A stretch of DNA of 64,000 nt from Clarireedia homoeocarpa (GCA_001465935.1 LNKV01000003.1:6363-70362); one strand, 5' to 3'; positions 35,634-47,038 are shown, numbered from the stretch's first letter. Made by a program: numbers and translations. Notes: generated from the sequence alone by a model not told the origin.

Positions 35634-36599
35634 ATGCCTGGCTTCGACTTCTCCAACCACACTCGTAACGCAGCGTTACATGCGAGAGGTGTGCCATTAC
35701 CAAAAGCAACAAGCACCGGAACAACAATTGTAGGATGTATTTTTGAAGGGGGCGTTGTTGTGAGTATCAAATAAATGGAGTCGACTTCAACAGCTTACTG
35801 GATTTGTTGTTTTACTTCACAGTATCATGCTAATACATTACAATTAGATCGCTGCAGATACTAGAGCGACCAGTGGACCTATAGTGGCTGACAAGGTACG
35901 ATCGAAACAAGACAAGGAATTGAATATTGTACTCACCTCAGTTAGAATTGCGAGAAACTTCACTACATTGCCCCTCAAATTTGGTGTGCTGGTGCAGGCA
36001 CAGCTGCTGACACCGAATTTACAACTGCCCTTATCTCTTCACAACTTGAACTTCACTCATTATCGACCGGTCGCAAACCTCGAGTCGTTACATGCATGAC
36101 TATGCTCAAACAGCATCTATTCAGACACCAAGGACACATTGGTGCATATCTTGTTGTAGCGGGTGTCGATCCCACAGGTGTTGGCCTCTTCACAGTTCAC
36201 GCGCATGGAAGTACGGACAAGTTGCCATATGTAACTATGGGAAGTGGTTCTCTCGCTGCGATGTCAGTGTTTGAGATGCAATGGAAGTCGAAGATGACGG
36301 AGCAAGAAGCGGTTGATCTTGCATCGAATGCAATTCAAGCAGGTATTTTCAACGATCTGGGTTCGGGATCTAATGTGGACGTTGCGATTATCACAAAAGA
36401 CAAGACCACGTTAAAGAGAGGTTACGTCAAGCCGAACGAGAGAAGCAAGAAGCAGAAGAGCTACGTTTTCAAGAGAGGAACTACAGCAGTTTTGAACGAG
36501 AAAATCATCACAAGGGAGGAGATTAGCAAGTATGTAACGGTACATGAGCTTGAGGGCGGAGAAGCTGCACTAGGGGAGAAGATGGATATCGATGCGTAG
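35634..36599 (+). CDS. PUP1: 20S proteasome subunit beta-2
   Basis: Trypsin-like catalytic subunit of the 20S proteasome. Exons are 35634-35759, 35848-35895 and 35946-36599, giving 275 residues. A propeptide of about 29 residues ends at the processing site in ATSTG|TTIVGCIFEGGVV, so the first Thr of TTIVG becomes the catalytic N-terminal nucleophile. The second, 48-nt exon encodes IAADTRATSGPIVADK with the conserved Asp, and the third begins NCEKLHYI, continuing to CAGAGTAADTE and a C-terminal extension that ends in an acidic tail. The three exons rebuild an uninterrupted beta-2 sequence. Confidence 0.96.
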
Positions 36600-37014
36600 G
36601 AATGGAGGGCGCGCTGAGAAAGCATTGAATGTATCAACAACGAATCAACGAAAGGCGCATCACAGATCTATTTTTTGTAGCTTGAGATGCGCTCACAATT
36701 CTAATGAGAATCATGGATCAAGAATAAACTCATCGATTAAAGAGCTGCCTCGAAAGCGTTATAAATTCATGTGCTTTGTGACTGCATCTTGTTCATCCAT
36801 TTGTTTGTAGTTTGCTAGCACTCTTTAAACCCTCACTACTATGTAATACTTTAGCCGCGCCTGACTAGTGCATAGCAAGGTACCTCTCACTACGTCCGTA
36901 AGACCTTCAAAATCCACCCAATACTGCCTTTAACCCTGAGATCTTCATTGGCACTGCATTGCACTGGTTTCTGTTGGTAACGTGGATACAAGTCCAAATT
37001 ACCATTCCGAGGCT
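36600..37014. other. Intergenic before the Zn2Cys6 regulator
   Basis: The 415-bp space contains the PUP1 3' end and the promoter of the regulator gene. Nothing else was recognised. Confidence 0.4.
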
Positions 37015-39788
37015 ATGGATCGCTCTGATAATCCAAACGCTAACAGTCCCAACCATGGTGATTCAACCAATCGAGAGCATCATGATTCGACGACCCATAT
37101 ATCTCCTTCCAATTCTAGACCTCATACAATCGCGGGTACCTCGAATAATGCTGCAACCATCTCGGCACCGGCACCTCGAATACGACGTAGAAACCGTATG
37201 ATCACATCGTGTCTTGAATGCCGCCGACGGAAGCTCAAATGCAATAAGTCTTCTCCGTGTACCAATTGTGTCAAGTTTACCCGAGATTGCGTTTTTCTCG
37301 CACCTGCACTTGATCAGGCTAGCCAGCTCAAACTAACTGAAATCAAGGAGAAAGTTGGCTCTTTAGAACGACTACTTGAACGAGATGTCGCAAAATCTGC
37401 GAGCCAGACTTTCGATCCCAGTCAAGGTAGAGCACTGCCGGACGATGCGGATGATAACTTGCCACCAAATGAAGACGGAAAGGTAGAGCAAGTCGAACCT
37501 TTGTATGAATTACACACCAAAATGTACCAGGATCTTGAGCCTACTCCGTTAGCATCGTTAGATGCTGCATATGATGTTGATGGAGATGATGATGACCTTC
37601 TTGATCTTGGTATTCAGCTAGGGCGAATGAGACTCACAGAGCGATTAGGGGGGTTCTTCCGGCCTAAGATTAGCCAAGAAGTAAGTTGATCTCAAGATTA
37701 TATTTGTATTTCTGGTGATTTTTGTGCAGATATTTGGTCCCACGTCATGTTTTGAGTGCGTACAGTAATCGGCCATTGCTTCTAACTCTTCATTTTCTAT
37801 TAAATGTCCTTAGACTCAGTTATATATCAAAGCTAGGACTATCTTTAGAGGCAGTAGAAGCCATCTTGCTAATTTACTTTACAGATTGAGCTTGCTATCA
37901 ATGATCCATACATGAAAGGCAGTAAGGCGCTTGACTCTTCGTCTTCCACGCCAGCAGTTCAGCCCCTCCCACCGGCTCACGAATGGCTAAAACCTAGTTC
38001 CAACTATATCGCTCCAACTTCTGGTTTCTTTTTCGGGCAAGCGGGGCAACAGGCTTCCCTCATAGACTTTCTACCTTCCAGACTTGCAGCGGACAGGCTC
38101 ATAAAACAGTACTTTGTTGCAGTCCATCCCATCGCTCAAGTCTTGCACCGTCCGTCGTTCGAGAGAGAATATAATACCTTCTGGGATGAAGTATCTCTCG
38201 GTATAGAGCCGGCTAGTTCTGTCCAAGCTATCATTTTTAGTGTAATGTTTGCTGCGGTTGTCAGCATGGATCCATCTACGATCACTCGTGATTTTGGGGT
38301 CGCGAAAGAAAGCCTCGTTGACAACTTCAAACTTGGGACCGAGACAGCACTGAATAGAGCGAATTTCCTCCGCACGACCAAAGTTGAAACACTTCAGGCT
38401 TTGATTCTTTACATGGTTTGTAGACATTCTCAATCATGAGCTGTACTCTGCTGACTGCGCTCGAAAGATACCCCTTTGTCGTGCTGAGGTATCGAGGGCC
38501 CATAGTGTACTCGTTGGGGCCGCAATTCGTATGGCCGAATGTATGGGTCTACACAGAGATGGGGAATACTATGGCCTGTCCCCATTGGAAACGCACGTAC
38601 GTCGGTTAATTTGGCATCAGCTATGCTTCTTAGATATCCGAACATGCGAGGCTCAAGGTCCAAGGCCAACCATTCGCAGTGATGACTTTGATACGAAGTT
38701 GCCACTTAATGTAGATGACATTGACTTGCACAACACTGGAAAGCCACTGGAAAACGCTGACCGTTGGACTGATGCAACATTCTCATTGATTAGATTCGAG
38801 ATCAACGAAATGAACAGGACAATCTGGGTTGACAGGCCTAGGGTCCAACAAAGGAAAATAAGCCTCACGGCCGTTCTTAGCAAAATCGAGACCTTTCGAC
38901 AAAGCATGGCTAAATATGATAGCCTAATGGACGACAGAGTGCCGGTTCAAAGATGTGCAAGGATTGTCAAGACACTCCTTCTTGCTCGGTTGCATGTCAT
39001 GTTACTTCATAGTTACCATAACGCTCCGCCACACCGTATGCCAGATAGGCTGTTGCAAATCATGCTTACCTCTGGCTTGCAATGCCTGGAGTGTGCTATA
39101 GCATTGGAAACGATTCCGCATATCAAAAGCTGGGAGTGGTATAGTGGTGCATTTCAACAATATCATGCGGCGTTTCTTCTTCTCATAGAAGTCTACTGCA
39201 ATCCCTATCACAAAGAAGCGGACAGAATATGGCCGTGTATTGATTATGTCTTTGGCACTGATAGCTTTGAACCACGACTCACAAAAGCAAGGAAAATACT
39301 CTCGGAGTTGCAGCAAAAGACAGCAATATACGCTCAAATGAGGGGCATGCGTGCACCATTGGTTATGAACAAGCTTTTTGGACTGAAGCCGCCTCAACTG
39401 TCAGCATTTGACGAGCGTGCCTCCAAATCTCAAGCTTCGGGTTCAGGAATGGCAGACCTGTCGTCTATCGGAAGAGTGGCAGTGTCGGATGTGCTGATGG
39501 CGCCAAGCTCAGTCAATGAACCTTTCTGGACAACGCCAGAGCGTCGAGCCAGCTATGAGACGAATAGTGAAAGTAGTAGCCCTATGCCACAGCAAACATC
39601 ATCACAGACGCCAAGTGTCAATGACGATATATTGGCTGATATTGATTGGGTAAGATTACAGTTCTCATTCCAAGGTTGTGTAGAAGCTAACTTGCACGTA
39701 GGAGACATTTGATGCATTGTTCCCACCAGAACAGTTGGCGGAACTAGGCGCCCCAATTTGGCCAACGACCACTTCAGTACCTTATTGA
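37015..39788 (+). CDS. Zn2Cys6 fungal transcription factor
   Basis: Nuclear DNA-binding regulator of the Gal4-like class with a fungal-specific middle homology domain. Exons are 37015-37680, 37885-38415, 38468-39649 and 39702-39788, giving 821 residues. The binuclear cluster CLECRRRKLKCNKSSPCTNC plus a sixth Cys has spacing C-x2-C-x6-C-x5-C-x2-C-x6-C (about residues 66-94), followed by a probable short dimerisation coil (EIKEKVGSLERLLERD). The regulatory domain carries HPIAQVLHRPSFEREY and AAIRMAECMGLHRDG. The start was set at the first ATG. Intron 1 is unusually long (204 nt) and could hold a 30-nt in-frame cassette. The target genes are unknown; a dioxygenase gene lies next on the same strand. 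Confidence 0.88.
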
Positions 39789-40383
39789 GCTTTGGAATGC
39801 TAAGTGGCACATATTTTCCTTAGTTAGTTAATTGAATGAAGAGGATTTCTTGGAGTCACCATGCATAATACTGCCATCGCGCAAGTGGCCTTTGTATATA
39901 TTCGCATGTACAGAATCTCGAATCTGTTAAAAACGAGGGTGTAAAATGTGAAGACAAGATGGAAATGGCACGGGAATAGCAAAAGTGCCGAAAGAGGTCA
40001 AAGCCGGCCATGTACCAGCCACAGTCAAGCCACAGTCAAGCCACACGCTCTAATTCTGATGAAGCGGCCGAAAAGACGCAATATCAGTCTATCAATCACG
40101 CAATTACCCTGATGCGCCCGGGCAGTTGGATCTGCAAATGAAATCTTCCACAATCTTCCAAATTGCCGGTATATCACGAAGGGACCCATTGTCCTACGCA
40201 ATCGAAAAGGTGAAGGCAAAGATACCTACCTTAGCTTCAATTGGGCAAGCATAAAATAAGTACAGTACTGCTCCAGTAGCTCAGCAATATTTCTTCCTTT
40301 CCTGCCTTTCCCGCCTTCAACCCCGCACTGTATCACTGCAATACAAGTAGCATTTTCAACAACATACTCTTCCAATCCGCAAG
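39789..40383. other. Intergenic between regulator and dioxygenase
   Basis: The 595-bp space holds the 3' end of the regulator gene and the dioxygenase promoter. A GCCACAGTCAA unit is repeated about 2.5 times in tandem at 40018-40045. No gene was seen. Confidence 0.45.
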
Positions 40384-41711
40384 ATGGCACCCTCAATTCT
40401 AGATACCCAGCCAGCAGCTCCCCATCCCCTCTCCTCTCCCGGCCAGAAGGTTGTAGATAGGAAGAAATTCCCTGATGGAATCAAAACCTCAGGTCAACAT
40501 CCACCTCTCTATGACCTACTAAGACCATATTCGGAGTTTCCGAAAGAAATAACCGGCGAAACTGTCTGGAAAGCAGAGGACTATACAAACAACCCTGAAC
40601 GATGGGTTCACGTCTTTAACGACGAGGAGCTTGCTGAGCTTAGTGCTGCCGCTGATAAGTTCCTCGCCGACAAAACCTCACTGACTGCTGTCTCTCAGGT
40701 ACGTAAGTTACCTTACTATATGCTAATCACGCATATGCCTAGCAACACACACTAACACAAAACAGGATAACTTCCCCCTTCCCAAGTTGTCAATATTATT
40801 AGGCTCAGTTCGTTCCGAAATTTTGAATGGCAAGGGCTTCATCCTTTTCAAGGGCTTTCCAGTTGAGAAGTGGGGAAACCACAAATCAGCTGTTGCATAC
40901 ATGGGATTGGGCACATACCTAGGGTATTTTGTCAGTCAGAATGGAAAAGGTCATGTGCTCGGCCACGTCAAAGACCTTGGGGAGGATGCAAAGCAGATTG
41001 ACAAGGTTCGGATATATAGGACAAACGCTAGGTATGTCCCGGTGGAATGATGGGATTGCTCCCTTGTAAAAGACTAACAGAAGTAGACAATTCTTCCATG
41101 CAGATGACTCGGATATTGTTGGCTTACTCTGCATTGCACGTGCATTAGAGGGAGGAGAATCCGATATTGTATCATCACACCATGTCTGGAATACTCTGCA
41201 GGAGGGACGCCCTGATGTAGCGGAAACACTCACCAAACCCATCTGGTATTTCGATCGAAAAGGAGAGGTTAGTGTTGGCGAGGAACCGTATATCAGAACC
41301 TCTGTCTTCTATCTGGAGACAGGTGAGAATGGTCGAGTATACTCAAAATGGGATCCCTACTACGTCAAGTCCCTCGACCGATTCATGAACGCTGGCATTA
41401 TTCCTCCATTGTCTCCTGAACAGGTGGAAGCAGCAAAGGTTCTTGAGGAAACCTGCCATCGATTAAGACTACACATGATTCTTGAGGTTGGAGACATCCA
41501 GTTCTTAAGCAACGAACATGTCCTTCACGCTCGCACAGAATATAAGGATCATGCACCACCTGCACCAAGGAGGCACTTGATGAGATTGTGGTTGGCAACA
41601 CCTGAGAATGAAGGAGGATGGAAGTTGCCATTCCATGATTCGGCAGAAAAGAAGAGAGGTGGTATTCAAGTGAACGATCAACCGCCAGTTGCACCGCTAG
41701 ATGCGGAATAA
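40384..41711 (+). CDS. TauD/TfdA-family Fe(II)/2-oxoglutarate dioxygenase
   Basis: Likely cytosolic non-heme iron oxygenase that uses 2-oxoglutarate; the family includes taurine and sulfonate, 2,4-D and other small-molecule oxygenases, and the substrate cannot be told here. Exons are 40384-40698, 40766-41031 and 41087-41711, giving 401 residues. The iron ligands are visible as H-x-D in FFHADDSD (rebuilt at the start of exon 3) and the distal His in NEHVLHARTEY. The 2-oxoglutarate Arg is in RRHLMRLWLATP. The pattern with a long N-terminal part (PPLYDLLRPYSEFP, GKGFILFKGFPVEKW) is that of the large fungal TfdA subgroup. It lies 595 bp after the Zn2Cys6 regulator, which may control it. Confidence 0.9.
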
Positions 41712-41871
41712 GCTAATATAGATATTGATATTATGGATTAAATGTAATTATTGTTGTCATAAAACGAGATCCTAGGTTCAGTATCAGTTTCCTGCAAGTT
41801 TCTTCCGTGTCTGGTTTATTTGACTCACTCATGCATTACCACCACCTCTACCCGGAGTCATCAAATCATTT

Positions 41872-42274
41872 TTACATGATAGCACAAAACATACCCGGTG
41901 GCATCCCCTCCAATTTCTCCTTCCTTCTCGGCGCCGGCTTCGCGTCAGGCGGACCAAACCACTAAACCATCATCATCACCTATACTTTCACCCTTCAAAT
42001 AGCAACGCTTTAAACTTACCGATTTTCCCGGCCTCACCTCTTCCACCATCTTGACCATATTTCTATCATAACAACCCATATAATCATGCCTCGGACATGT
42101 TCTGATCATGCCTCTAACCACATTTGGCGCTTTTAGTCGTAACGCATTTTCGGCAAATTTTGGACAAGTGAGGAAGCCCGCTCCTGGGTAGCATGGCCTG
42201 GATATCTGGACCCATTTGCAAGTATGATTTTGGTGGCGGCAAGTCAGAGATTTGTGGAGACTTATGGCGCACAT
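41872..42274 (-). CDS. Small Cys/His-rich fungal protein of unknown function
   Basis: Two exons on the minus strand, 42274-42020 and 41961-41872, join to 114 residues. The N-terminal part has regularly placed Cys and His (MCAISLHKSLTCRHQNHTCK, then RPCYPGAGFLTCPKF), and the middle has CPRHDYMGCYDRNMV. This layout, with paired Cys and CPxHD before a YDRN-type helix, looks like a small metal-binding or disulfide fold; similar short proteins seem familiar from other Leotiomycetes, but I cannot name a family. Exon 2 adds a basic stretch (AKPAPRRKEK) in place of an unspliced read-through end. The 58-nt intron has good GT...AG ends. Confidence 0.65.
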
Positions 42275-42726
42275 TTTCCCTGGAGTTGAACTTGTAGGTG
42301 ATTTGATCAGGAATGTTCGATGAAGAGGGTAGCAATATCGATACTAAGTTGAGGGTGTCTATGTCTGGAGTTATGTCTTGCGTCGTAGTATGGATTGGGT
42401 GAGACTCTTCCTAGAGATGGTAATTTGGAGGTAGACGATAGAGAGGACTTCGTTGGTGGAAAGATGTATGCGCTTTTCTTTGCGGTGATAACATCATCTG
42501 CGAATGACCCTCATTAAGTCTCGAAAGTAAGAAAAAATAAAAGTGAATCATCTGTGCCATGCCTATATTCAATGAGATGAAAATCTTTATTCCCTTTTTA
42601 ATACCATCACAGAGCAACGCTAGTCCTCCAGTGAAGCATCTCTTCCCATAACTCCATAGCCCCAAGAATATATATGCACATGTTGTACAGCATCTTTCTA
42701 GCTTCGATATGCCCCGTCTCTAACTC
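42275..42726. other. Intergenic between small Cys/His gene and SDHAF3
   Basis: The 452-bp space has only short frames. It should include the promoter of the small Cys/His gene and the 3' end of the SDHAF3 gene. Confidence 0.4.
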
Positions 42727-43229
42727 TTATTCCTCATTGTCCTCCAACTCTCTCTTTCGAATCGCCTGCATCAGCTCATATAGTTGTCCCAGTTGTTGAT
42801 CTATCCCCCATATTAGCAGAAGTCCTACATCCACGTGAAGAAGGCCACCAACCACTCATCTTATCAATCTTCTCTTTATCCATTTTCTCCCCAATCCAGC
42901 TCTCGCCCTCCAACTTCTGCGCGTACATCTGCCATTCCGTTAAGAACCCAATCTACTAAATTATTAGCCTCCCATCCCAAAAGACCCGAAGAAATCATAA
43001 ACCATACAATGTGCACCGGATTTTCCACATTCCTATGCGCTCTGAATTCATTCTTAATATACTGATCCCCGAGAACCCTCATCTCCCGCGGCAGATGTTT
43101 CCTATGTGCTCTAAATAACCGTCTGTACAGAGGAATTGGCGGTAATAAAGCGAGTGGCGCAGGCTTAAATCCTTTGCCAGCTCCAGCCGCAGACGTCGTC
43201 GCGTATAATAATCGTGGCGAGAGCTTCAT
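42727..43229 (-). CDS. SDHAF3: Succinate dehydrogenase assembly factor 3 (Acn9/Sdh7)
   Basis: Mitochondrial LYR-motif protein that protects the iron-sulfur subunit Sdh2 while complex II is built. Minus-strand exons are 43229-43008, 42952-42856 and 42800-42727, giving 130 residues, the usual size. The N-terminus is basic (MKLSPRLLYATTSA), fitting a mitochondrial signal. The LYR region reads PIPLYRRLFRAHRKHLPREM, followed by the family marks MRVLGDQYIKNEFRAHR and NPVHI. Exon 2 gives GFLTEWQMYAQKLEG, and exon 3 QQLGQLYELMQAI. The second donor (GTGGTT) is weak, but the join restores the family sequence. It diverges from MTQ2 with 194 bp between starts. Confidence 0.9.
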
Positions 43230-43423
43230 TGTGTGTTGTTGTTGGAGAGACTTCAAAAATCCGGGGAAAGCTAGAGGGAGGTGGGATGTCATCGATGATG
43301 ATATGAAGCTCGGCAAATCTCTCCTGTCCCTCTCCCGCCAAAAAATAAATAAATAACTAAAGAAATTCTCAGCTTTGTGCGCTTTCCCTCTTACAATCAC
43401 AGCAGGAAGAGCATGCAAGTAAA

Positions 43424-44206
43424 ATGCTTCCTACTCCAGATACATCTCACGTTTCTTTTGAGCGGATATACGAGCCCGCTGAAGATTCATTTCTATTACT
43501 CGATACACTGTCGTCAACCAGCGAGAAAGAATTCCTTCGACAGCAATTCAACACTCCTTCAGATGGCTCCAATCCTTCACCATTTGTCATAGAAGTTGGT
43601 ACAGGCTCAGGCGTTGTTATCTCCTTCGTACACGCACATGCAGAAAACATCTTTGGGAGAACGGACATCATTACTGCAGGAGTAGATGTGAATCGCTATG
43701 CGTGCGAGGCTACCCAAGAAACAGTAAGGGTTGCGGAGAAGGAACAAACTACAGGTGGCTTGTCGCATGGGCACTATGTGGGTAATGTGGTGGGAGACCT
43801 AGTGACTTGTTTGAGAGATGGGCTAGTAGACGTGCTAATCTTCAATCCACCTTACGTGCCTACTCCAGATGTGCCCGTACCTCTGACGTCTGGCGCAGGG
43901 AACGAGAATGGAGAATTGACATATGAAGGAGACTCAAACTTGCTAGCTTTGTCATATGCAGGTGGCGTAGACGGGATGGAGATCACGGATCGGCTGATTG
44001 ATTCGTTGCCCAGAACCTTGGAGAAGGAAAGAGGATGCGCGTATATCCTACTTTGTGCGCAGAACAAGCCAGAATATGTCAAACAACGCATACGTGGATT
44101 TGGAGAAGAGTGGAACGCGGAAACTGTGAGTAGTAGCGGGAAGAAAGGGGGATGGGAAAAATTGCAAATTATTAGGATCTGGCGCATACGACCTGATGCT
44201 TCTTAG
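43424..44206 (+). CDS. MTQ2: eRF1 methyltransferase catalytic subunit Mtq2
   Basis: HemK-type S-adenosylmethionine enzyme that methylates the Gln of the GGQ motif of translation termination factor eRF1, together with Trm112. Single exon, 260 residues. The N-terminus YEPAEDSFLLLDTL is the family start. The SAM-binding loop reads VIEVGTGSGVVISF (about 50-65), the acidic residue GVDVNRYA follows, and the catalytic motif is FNPPYVPTP. The C-terminal part (YAGGVDGMEITDRLID, YILLCAQNKPEYVKQ) is also typical. The 194-bp space to SDHAF3 must hold both promoters. Confidence 0.93.
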   Translation: MLPTPDTSHVSFERIYEPAEDSFLLLDTLSSTSEKEFLRQQFNTPSDGSNPSPFVIEVGTGSGVVISFVHAHAENIFGRTDIITAGVDVNRYACEATQETVRVAEKEQTTGGLSHGHYVGNVVGDLVTCLRDGLVDVLIFNPPYVPTPDVPVPLTSGAGNENGELTYEGDSNLLALSYAGGVDGMEITDRLIDSLPRTLEKERGCAYILLCAQNKPEYVKQRIRGFGEEWNAETVSSSGKKGGWEKLQIIRIWRIRPDAS

Positions 44207-44522
44207 ATTTGGCAAGTCCATCAAAGTCCTGTTTGGTGCCAGAAGACCGCTCGAATGTGCCTGTAATCTTGTGTCTTTGCTTACCCGTCCGGGCATATTA
44301 TCGTCAATTTTGGCTGCTTTTCTTATGCCGCACAAACGCCAATTTCCCATAAGCTCTGTGCAGCACAGTGCACTATCTTTCACTTTGCCCACCTCTCAGT
44401 CGCACATCCCATATATCCTACCAGCAAACGGTCTCAGGATCATTTATCTGCTTCCTCGTTCTCCCAATCCGTCCACCGGTGTAATAGTCACCGTTAATAT
44501 AACTTCGCGTTGAATCAAAAGT
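44207..44522. other. Intergenic, tail-to-tail MTQ2 and SMD1
   Basis: The 316-bp space takes the 3' ends of MTQ2 (plus) and SMD1 (minus). No further gene was seen. Confidence 0.45.
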
Positions 44523-45104
44523 CTAGAATCCCCTTCCACCGCCTCTTCCTCTTCCTCCTCTGAATCCCCCGCCTCCTCTACCTCTTCCACCTCTACCGCC
44601 CCTTGGTCCACCTCTACCACCCCTGTCGCCTGTCTGCTCCTTCCTAGCCTTGTTCTTTGGCTTTGGTGTATCATCAATCAACAATGTATCCAGCGGTAAC
44701 GAATCGGGCAGGATAAAGTAACGAATTGTGGAGCCTCGTAGGTTGATGGTATCGAGCGAGATAGTTGAGCCGTTTTTGGGGGTCATCTTGACAGTTCGGA
44801 GAGCGGTGTTCATCTGGGGAGAGACAGATGTTATGGTACCATGAATGATTGTGCCTAGAGCATTTCGTTAACGTAAATTCTAGATTGGAGATATCGTCGA
44901 ACATTGAATGACGAGGGATGAAACTTACCATTTTTGAGCTCGATCGTCACCGTCTCATTCGCGCATTTCATGAGAAATCTATTCAAATGGGATATGGAGT
45001 CAGTCAGGAGCTTTAGATAGGCGCCTTGCAAAGAATCCGAGCTCAGCGCGTGCTACTTTTAAGTCTCTGGTGATGTTGTGGCTTGCTTACCTAACGAGCT
45101 TCAT
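44523..45104 (-). CDS. SMD1: Small nuclear ribonucleoprotein Sm D1
   Basis: Member of the heptameric Sm ring on spliceosomal snRNAs. Minus-strand exons are 45104-45091, 44978-44929 and 44854-44523, giving 131 residues. Exon 1 has only 14 coding bases (MKLVR), exon 2 gives FLMKCANETVTIELKNG, and exon 3 starts TIIHGTITSVSPQMNTALR: together the Sm1 motif of D1. The Sm2 motif is in INLRGSTIRYFILPDSLPL. The C-terminal tail is rich in RGG/GRG units, the site of arginine methylation known for SmD1. All three pieces are needed for a normal N-terminus, so the tiny first exon is well supported. Confidence 0.95.
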
Positions 45105-45527
45105 GATTGCAATGTCCTCTTGTTCCCCTAATGTGAATTGAGTTCAGACGCGTGGTGTTACGAGACTTTGGAGAAATGGGTGGTGTCGACTGTCTGTATA
45201 CAGAATATATCGAATTGAAGCTTTTATCGCGAGGTTGAAATTGTGTCTAAGTGTGTGCCTTACTGATAAGGCCGTCACGTATTTGGGTTCCAAGCTGTGG
45301 GATTTTGATAATTACAGTAAGTAGTAGATTGAGAGCTTTCTTTGACATTAGGAATTGTCATGAATCGCTTGCGATATGCTGTGGGTATCCTTAATGGAGA
45401 ACGTAATCTCAAGTTTGTACTTGAGGTAAAGTACACAACATTCATAGTCTTCCAACGGTCAGAGTATCTCCTCCTAGGTGAACTTCTCGCTATCGCACCC
45501 TTTCCGAATATCTTGGTTGCCCAAAAT
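45105..45527. other. Intergenic between SMD1 and PKR1
   Basis: The 423-bp space is the promoter side of SMD1 and the 3' end of PKR1, both minus. Frames seen on both strands lack support. Confidence 0.4.
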
Positions 45528-45983
45528 CTATTTATCCTTTTCGTTCTCGCTGACCCTCTCCCATTCATCCTCTGTGCTGACCTCGCTCTTGCTACCGACG
45601 CCTCTTCTCTGCGATCTAGCCTTCAGCTCGCCCTTTGCCTCAAGCACCTCCACTTCTTTACTTCCACTTGGCGAATCATCATCAACAACAGTCTCCGCTT
45701 CCGTGTCACTGCCATCGCCAGGTCCAGTTACCTCGGCTTTCTTGCGTTGTTCCTCCTTCTCTCTCTCGATCTTGAGTTCCGCTGCGAACCAATTTATAGC
45801 CCACCATAACCCGCCACACAGGAATGACAGGACTACAAAATGTATACTGTATGTGGCGATCAGAAGGAGGAGGAAGATGGTCTGCAGAGCAGCGAAGGTG
45901 ACATTGGTCGCAACAAGAAGGACAGGTGTGGGGCCGGGAGTAAAGACAGACTCCCAGAGTGAGGTGATGAATTCAGATGCCAT
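45528..45983 (-). CDS. PKR1: ER membrane protein Pkr1 (V-ATPase assembly factor)
   Basis: Small endoplasmic reticulum membrane protein known in yeast to help assemble the Vo sector of the vacuolar ATPase. Single exon, 151 residues. The family start MASEFITSLWESVFTPGPTP sets the start codon at 45983; the frame extends upstream only through a non-ATG codon. Two hydrophobic helices follow closely (about 20-40, VLLVATNVTFAALQTIFLLL, and about 42-68, ATYSIHFVVLSFLCGGLWWA), then EREKEEQRKKAE and a charged, Ser-rich tail of about 70 residues that is probably disordered. Confidence 0.92.
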   Translation of the reverse strand: MASEFITSLWESVFTPGPTPVLLVATNVTFAALQTIFLLLLIATYSIHFVVLSFLCGGLWWAINWFAAELKIEREKEEQRKKAEVTGPGDGSDTEAETVVDDDSPSGSKEVEVLEAKGELKARSQRRGVGSKSEVSTEDEWERVSENEKDK

Positions 45984-47038
45984 GTCTTCTTTCCGTCGCA
46001 CTGTGGTCTTGGTTTCCAATTCTAGATTTTCGCAGATGGTGATATGAGATGTCCGAGTAGCTTAGACGTGCAGGTATGTCCGTTCAAGAGTATGCGTTGC
46101 AAACAGTGGAAGAATAGGCTGGAAGAATACGGAGATTAGTGAGTGGGATGTCACTTCATTTATTTATAATGACCCCTCACCTGCGTTGAGAGCCAAATGA
46201 CGCACGCCTCGACTTCTTTTGTTTGGATAGTTATCGACCACGTATCCTATTTATTTTGCTGCCTGAAGATATATTGAGTAAGGACAGATGTAATCTTTCT
46301 CATGGAAAAATGGTGTTATGAAGAAAAGGAGATAGTATGCAAGAAGTTTGGAAGAACAGCTTCCTTGGACAACGCGGCAACTGCCTGTTTCTCGAGGGGC
46401 GCGTCTGGTGAGGGGTTGGATATCTGAGAAGATGGAATCTGGAGCTCTCAAAGTCCGACAGTGTTACTTCTTGTATTCTAATATGTATTCATTCATACCG
46501 CACTCTATTTACCTCTCACTCACAGAGTACTGCGTTTATAGGGGTAAAATGGAGTTCTGTTCACACCACCCCTCAGGACAACCAGATTCTGTGTGCTGGA
46601 TCCTCGTCCACCTCTCTGCCAAAGGACCGAAAACCATGGACGAAACTCGATTGCCAATAACCTCTACATCCACCCGCCCACCTGCCCACCCTGTCTTGCC
46701 TGCACTTTTGTCTGACAAAGATAGGACGGTAGTCATGTCATGTTTCTGCATTCGGAGTTCATCCCCTAGCCGGGACAGCTTCCTGCAAGACATTCACAAT
46801 AGAGTTATCCACCGACTTGTCACTCGTCCCCTATCATAGCGGTGACGGTAACACATATGGCAACTATCAATTTCTTATCGGTTTTGTTGCATATCTGTGT
46901 AAACAAAACAGATTTTTCTAAACGTCGAGTCACCAGCGATGTTAACAATTAATGAATATATACAAAGTATTTATTTATATATTGCATATCTGCAAGTCCA
47001 ACGTGACCCAATATACTCCTTGGCGCCAAGAATCAACT
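45984..47038. other. Intergenic, about 1.05 kb, no supported gene
   Basis: The stretch lies between the PKR1 start and the stop of the MFS transporter. A plus-strand frame at 46348-46839 has no ATG-led protein-like composition, and no tRNA-like arms were recognised. Confidence 0.4.
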
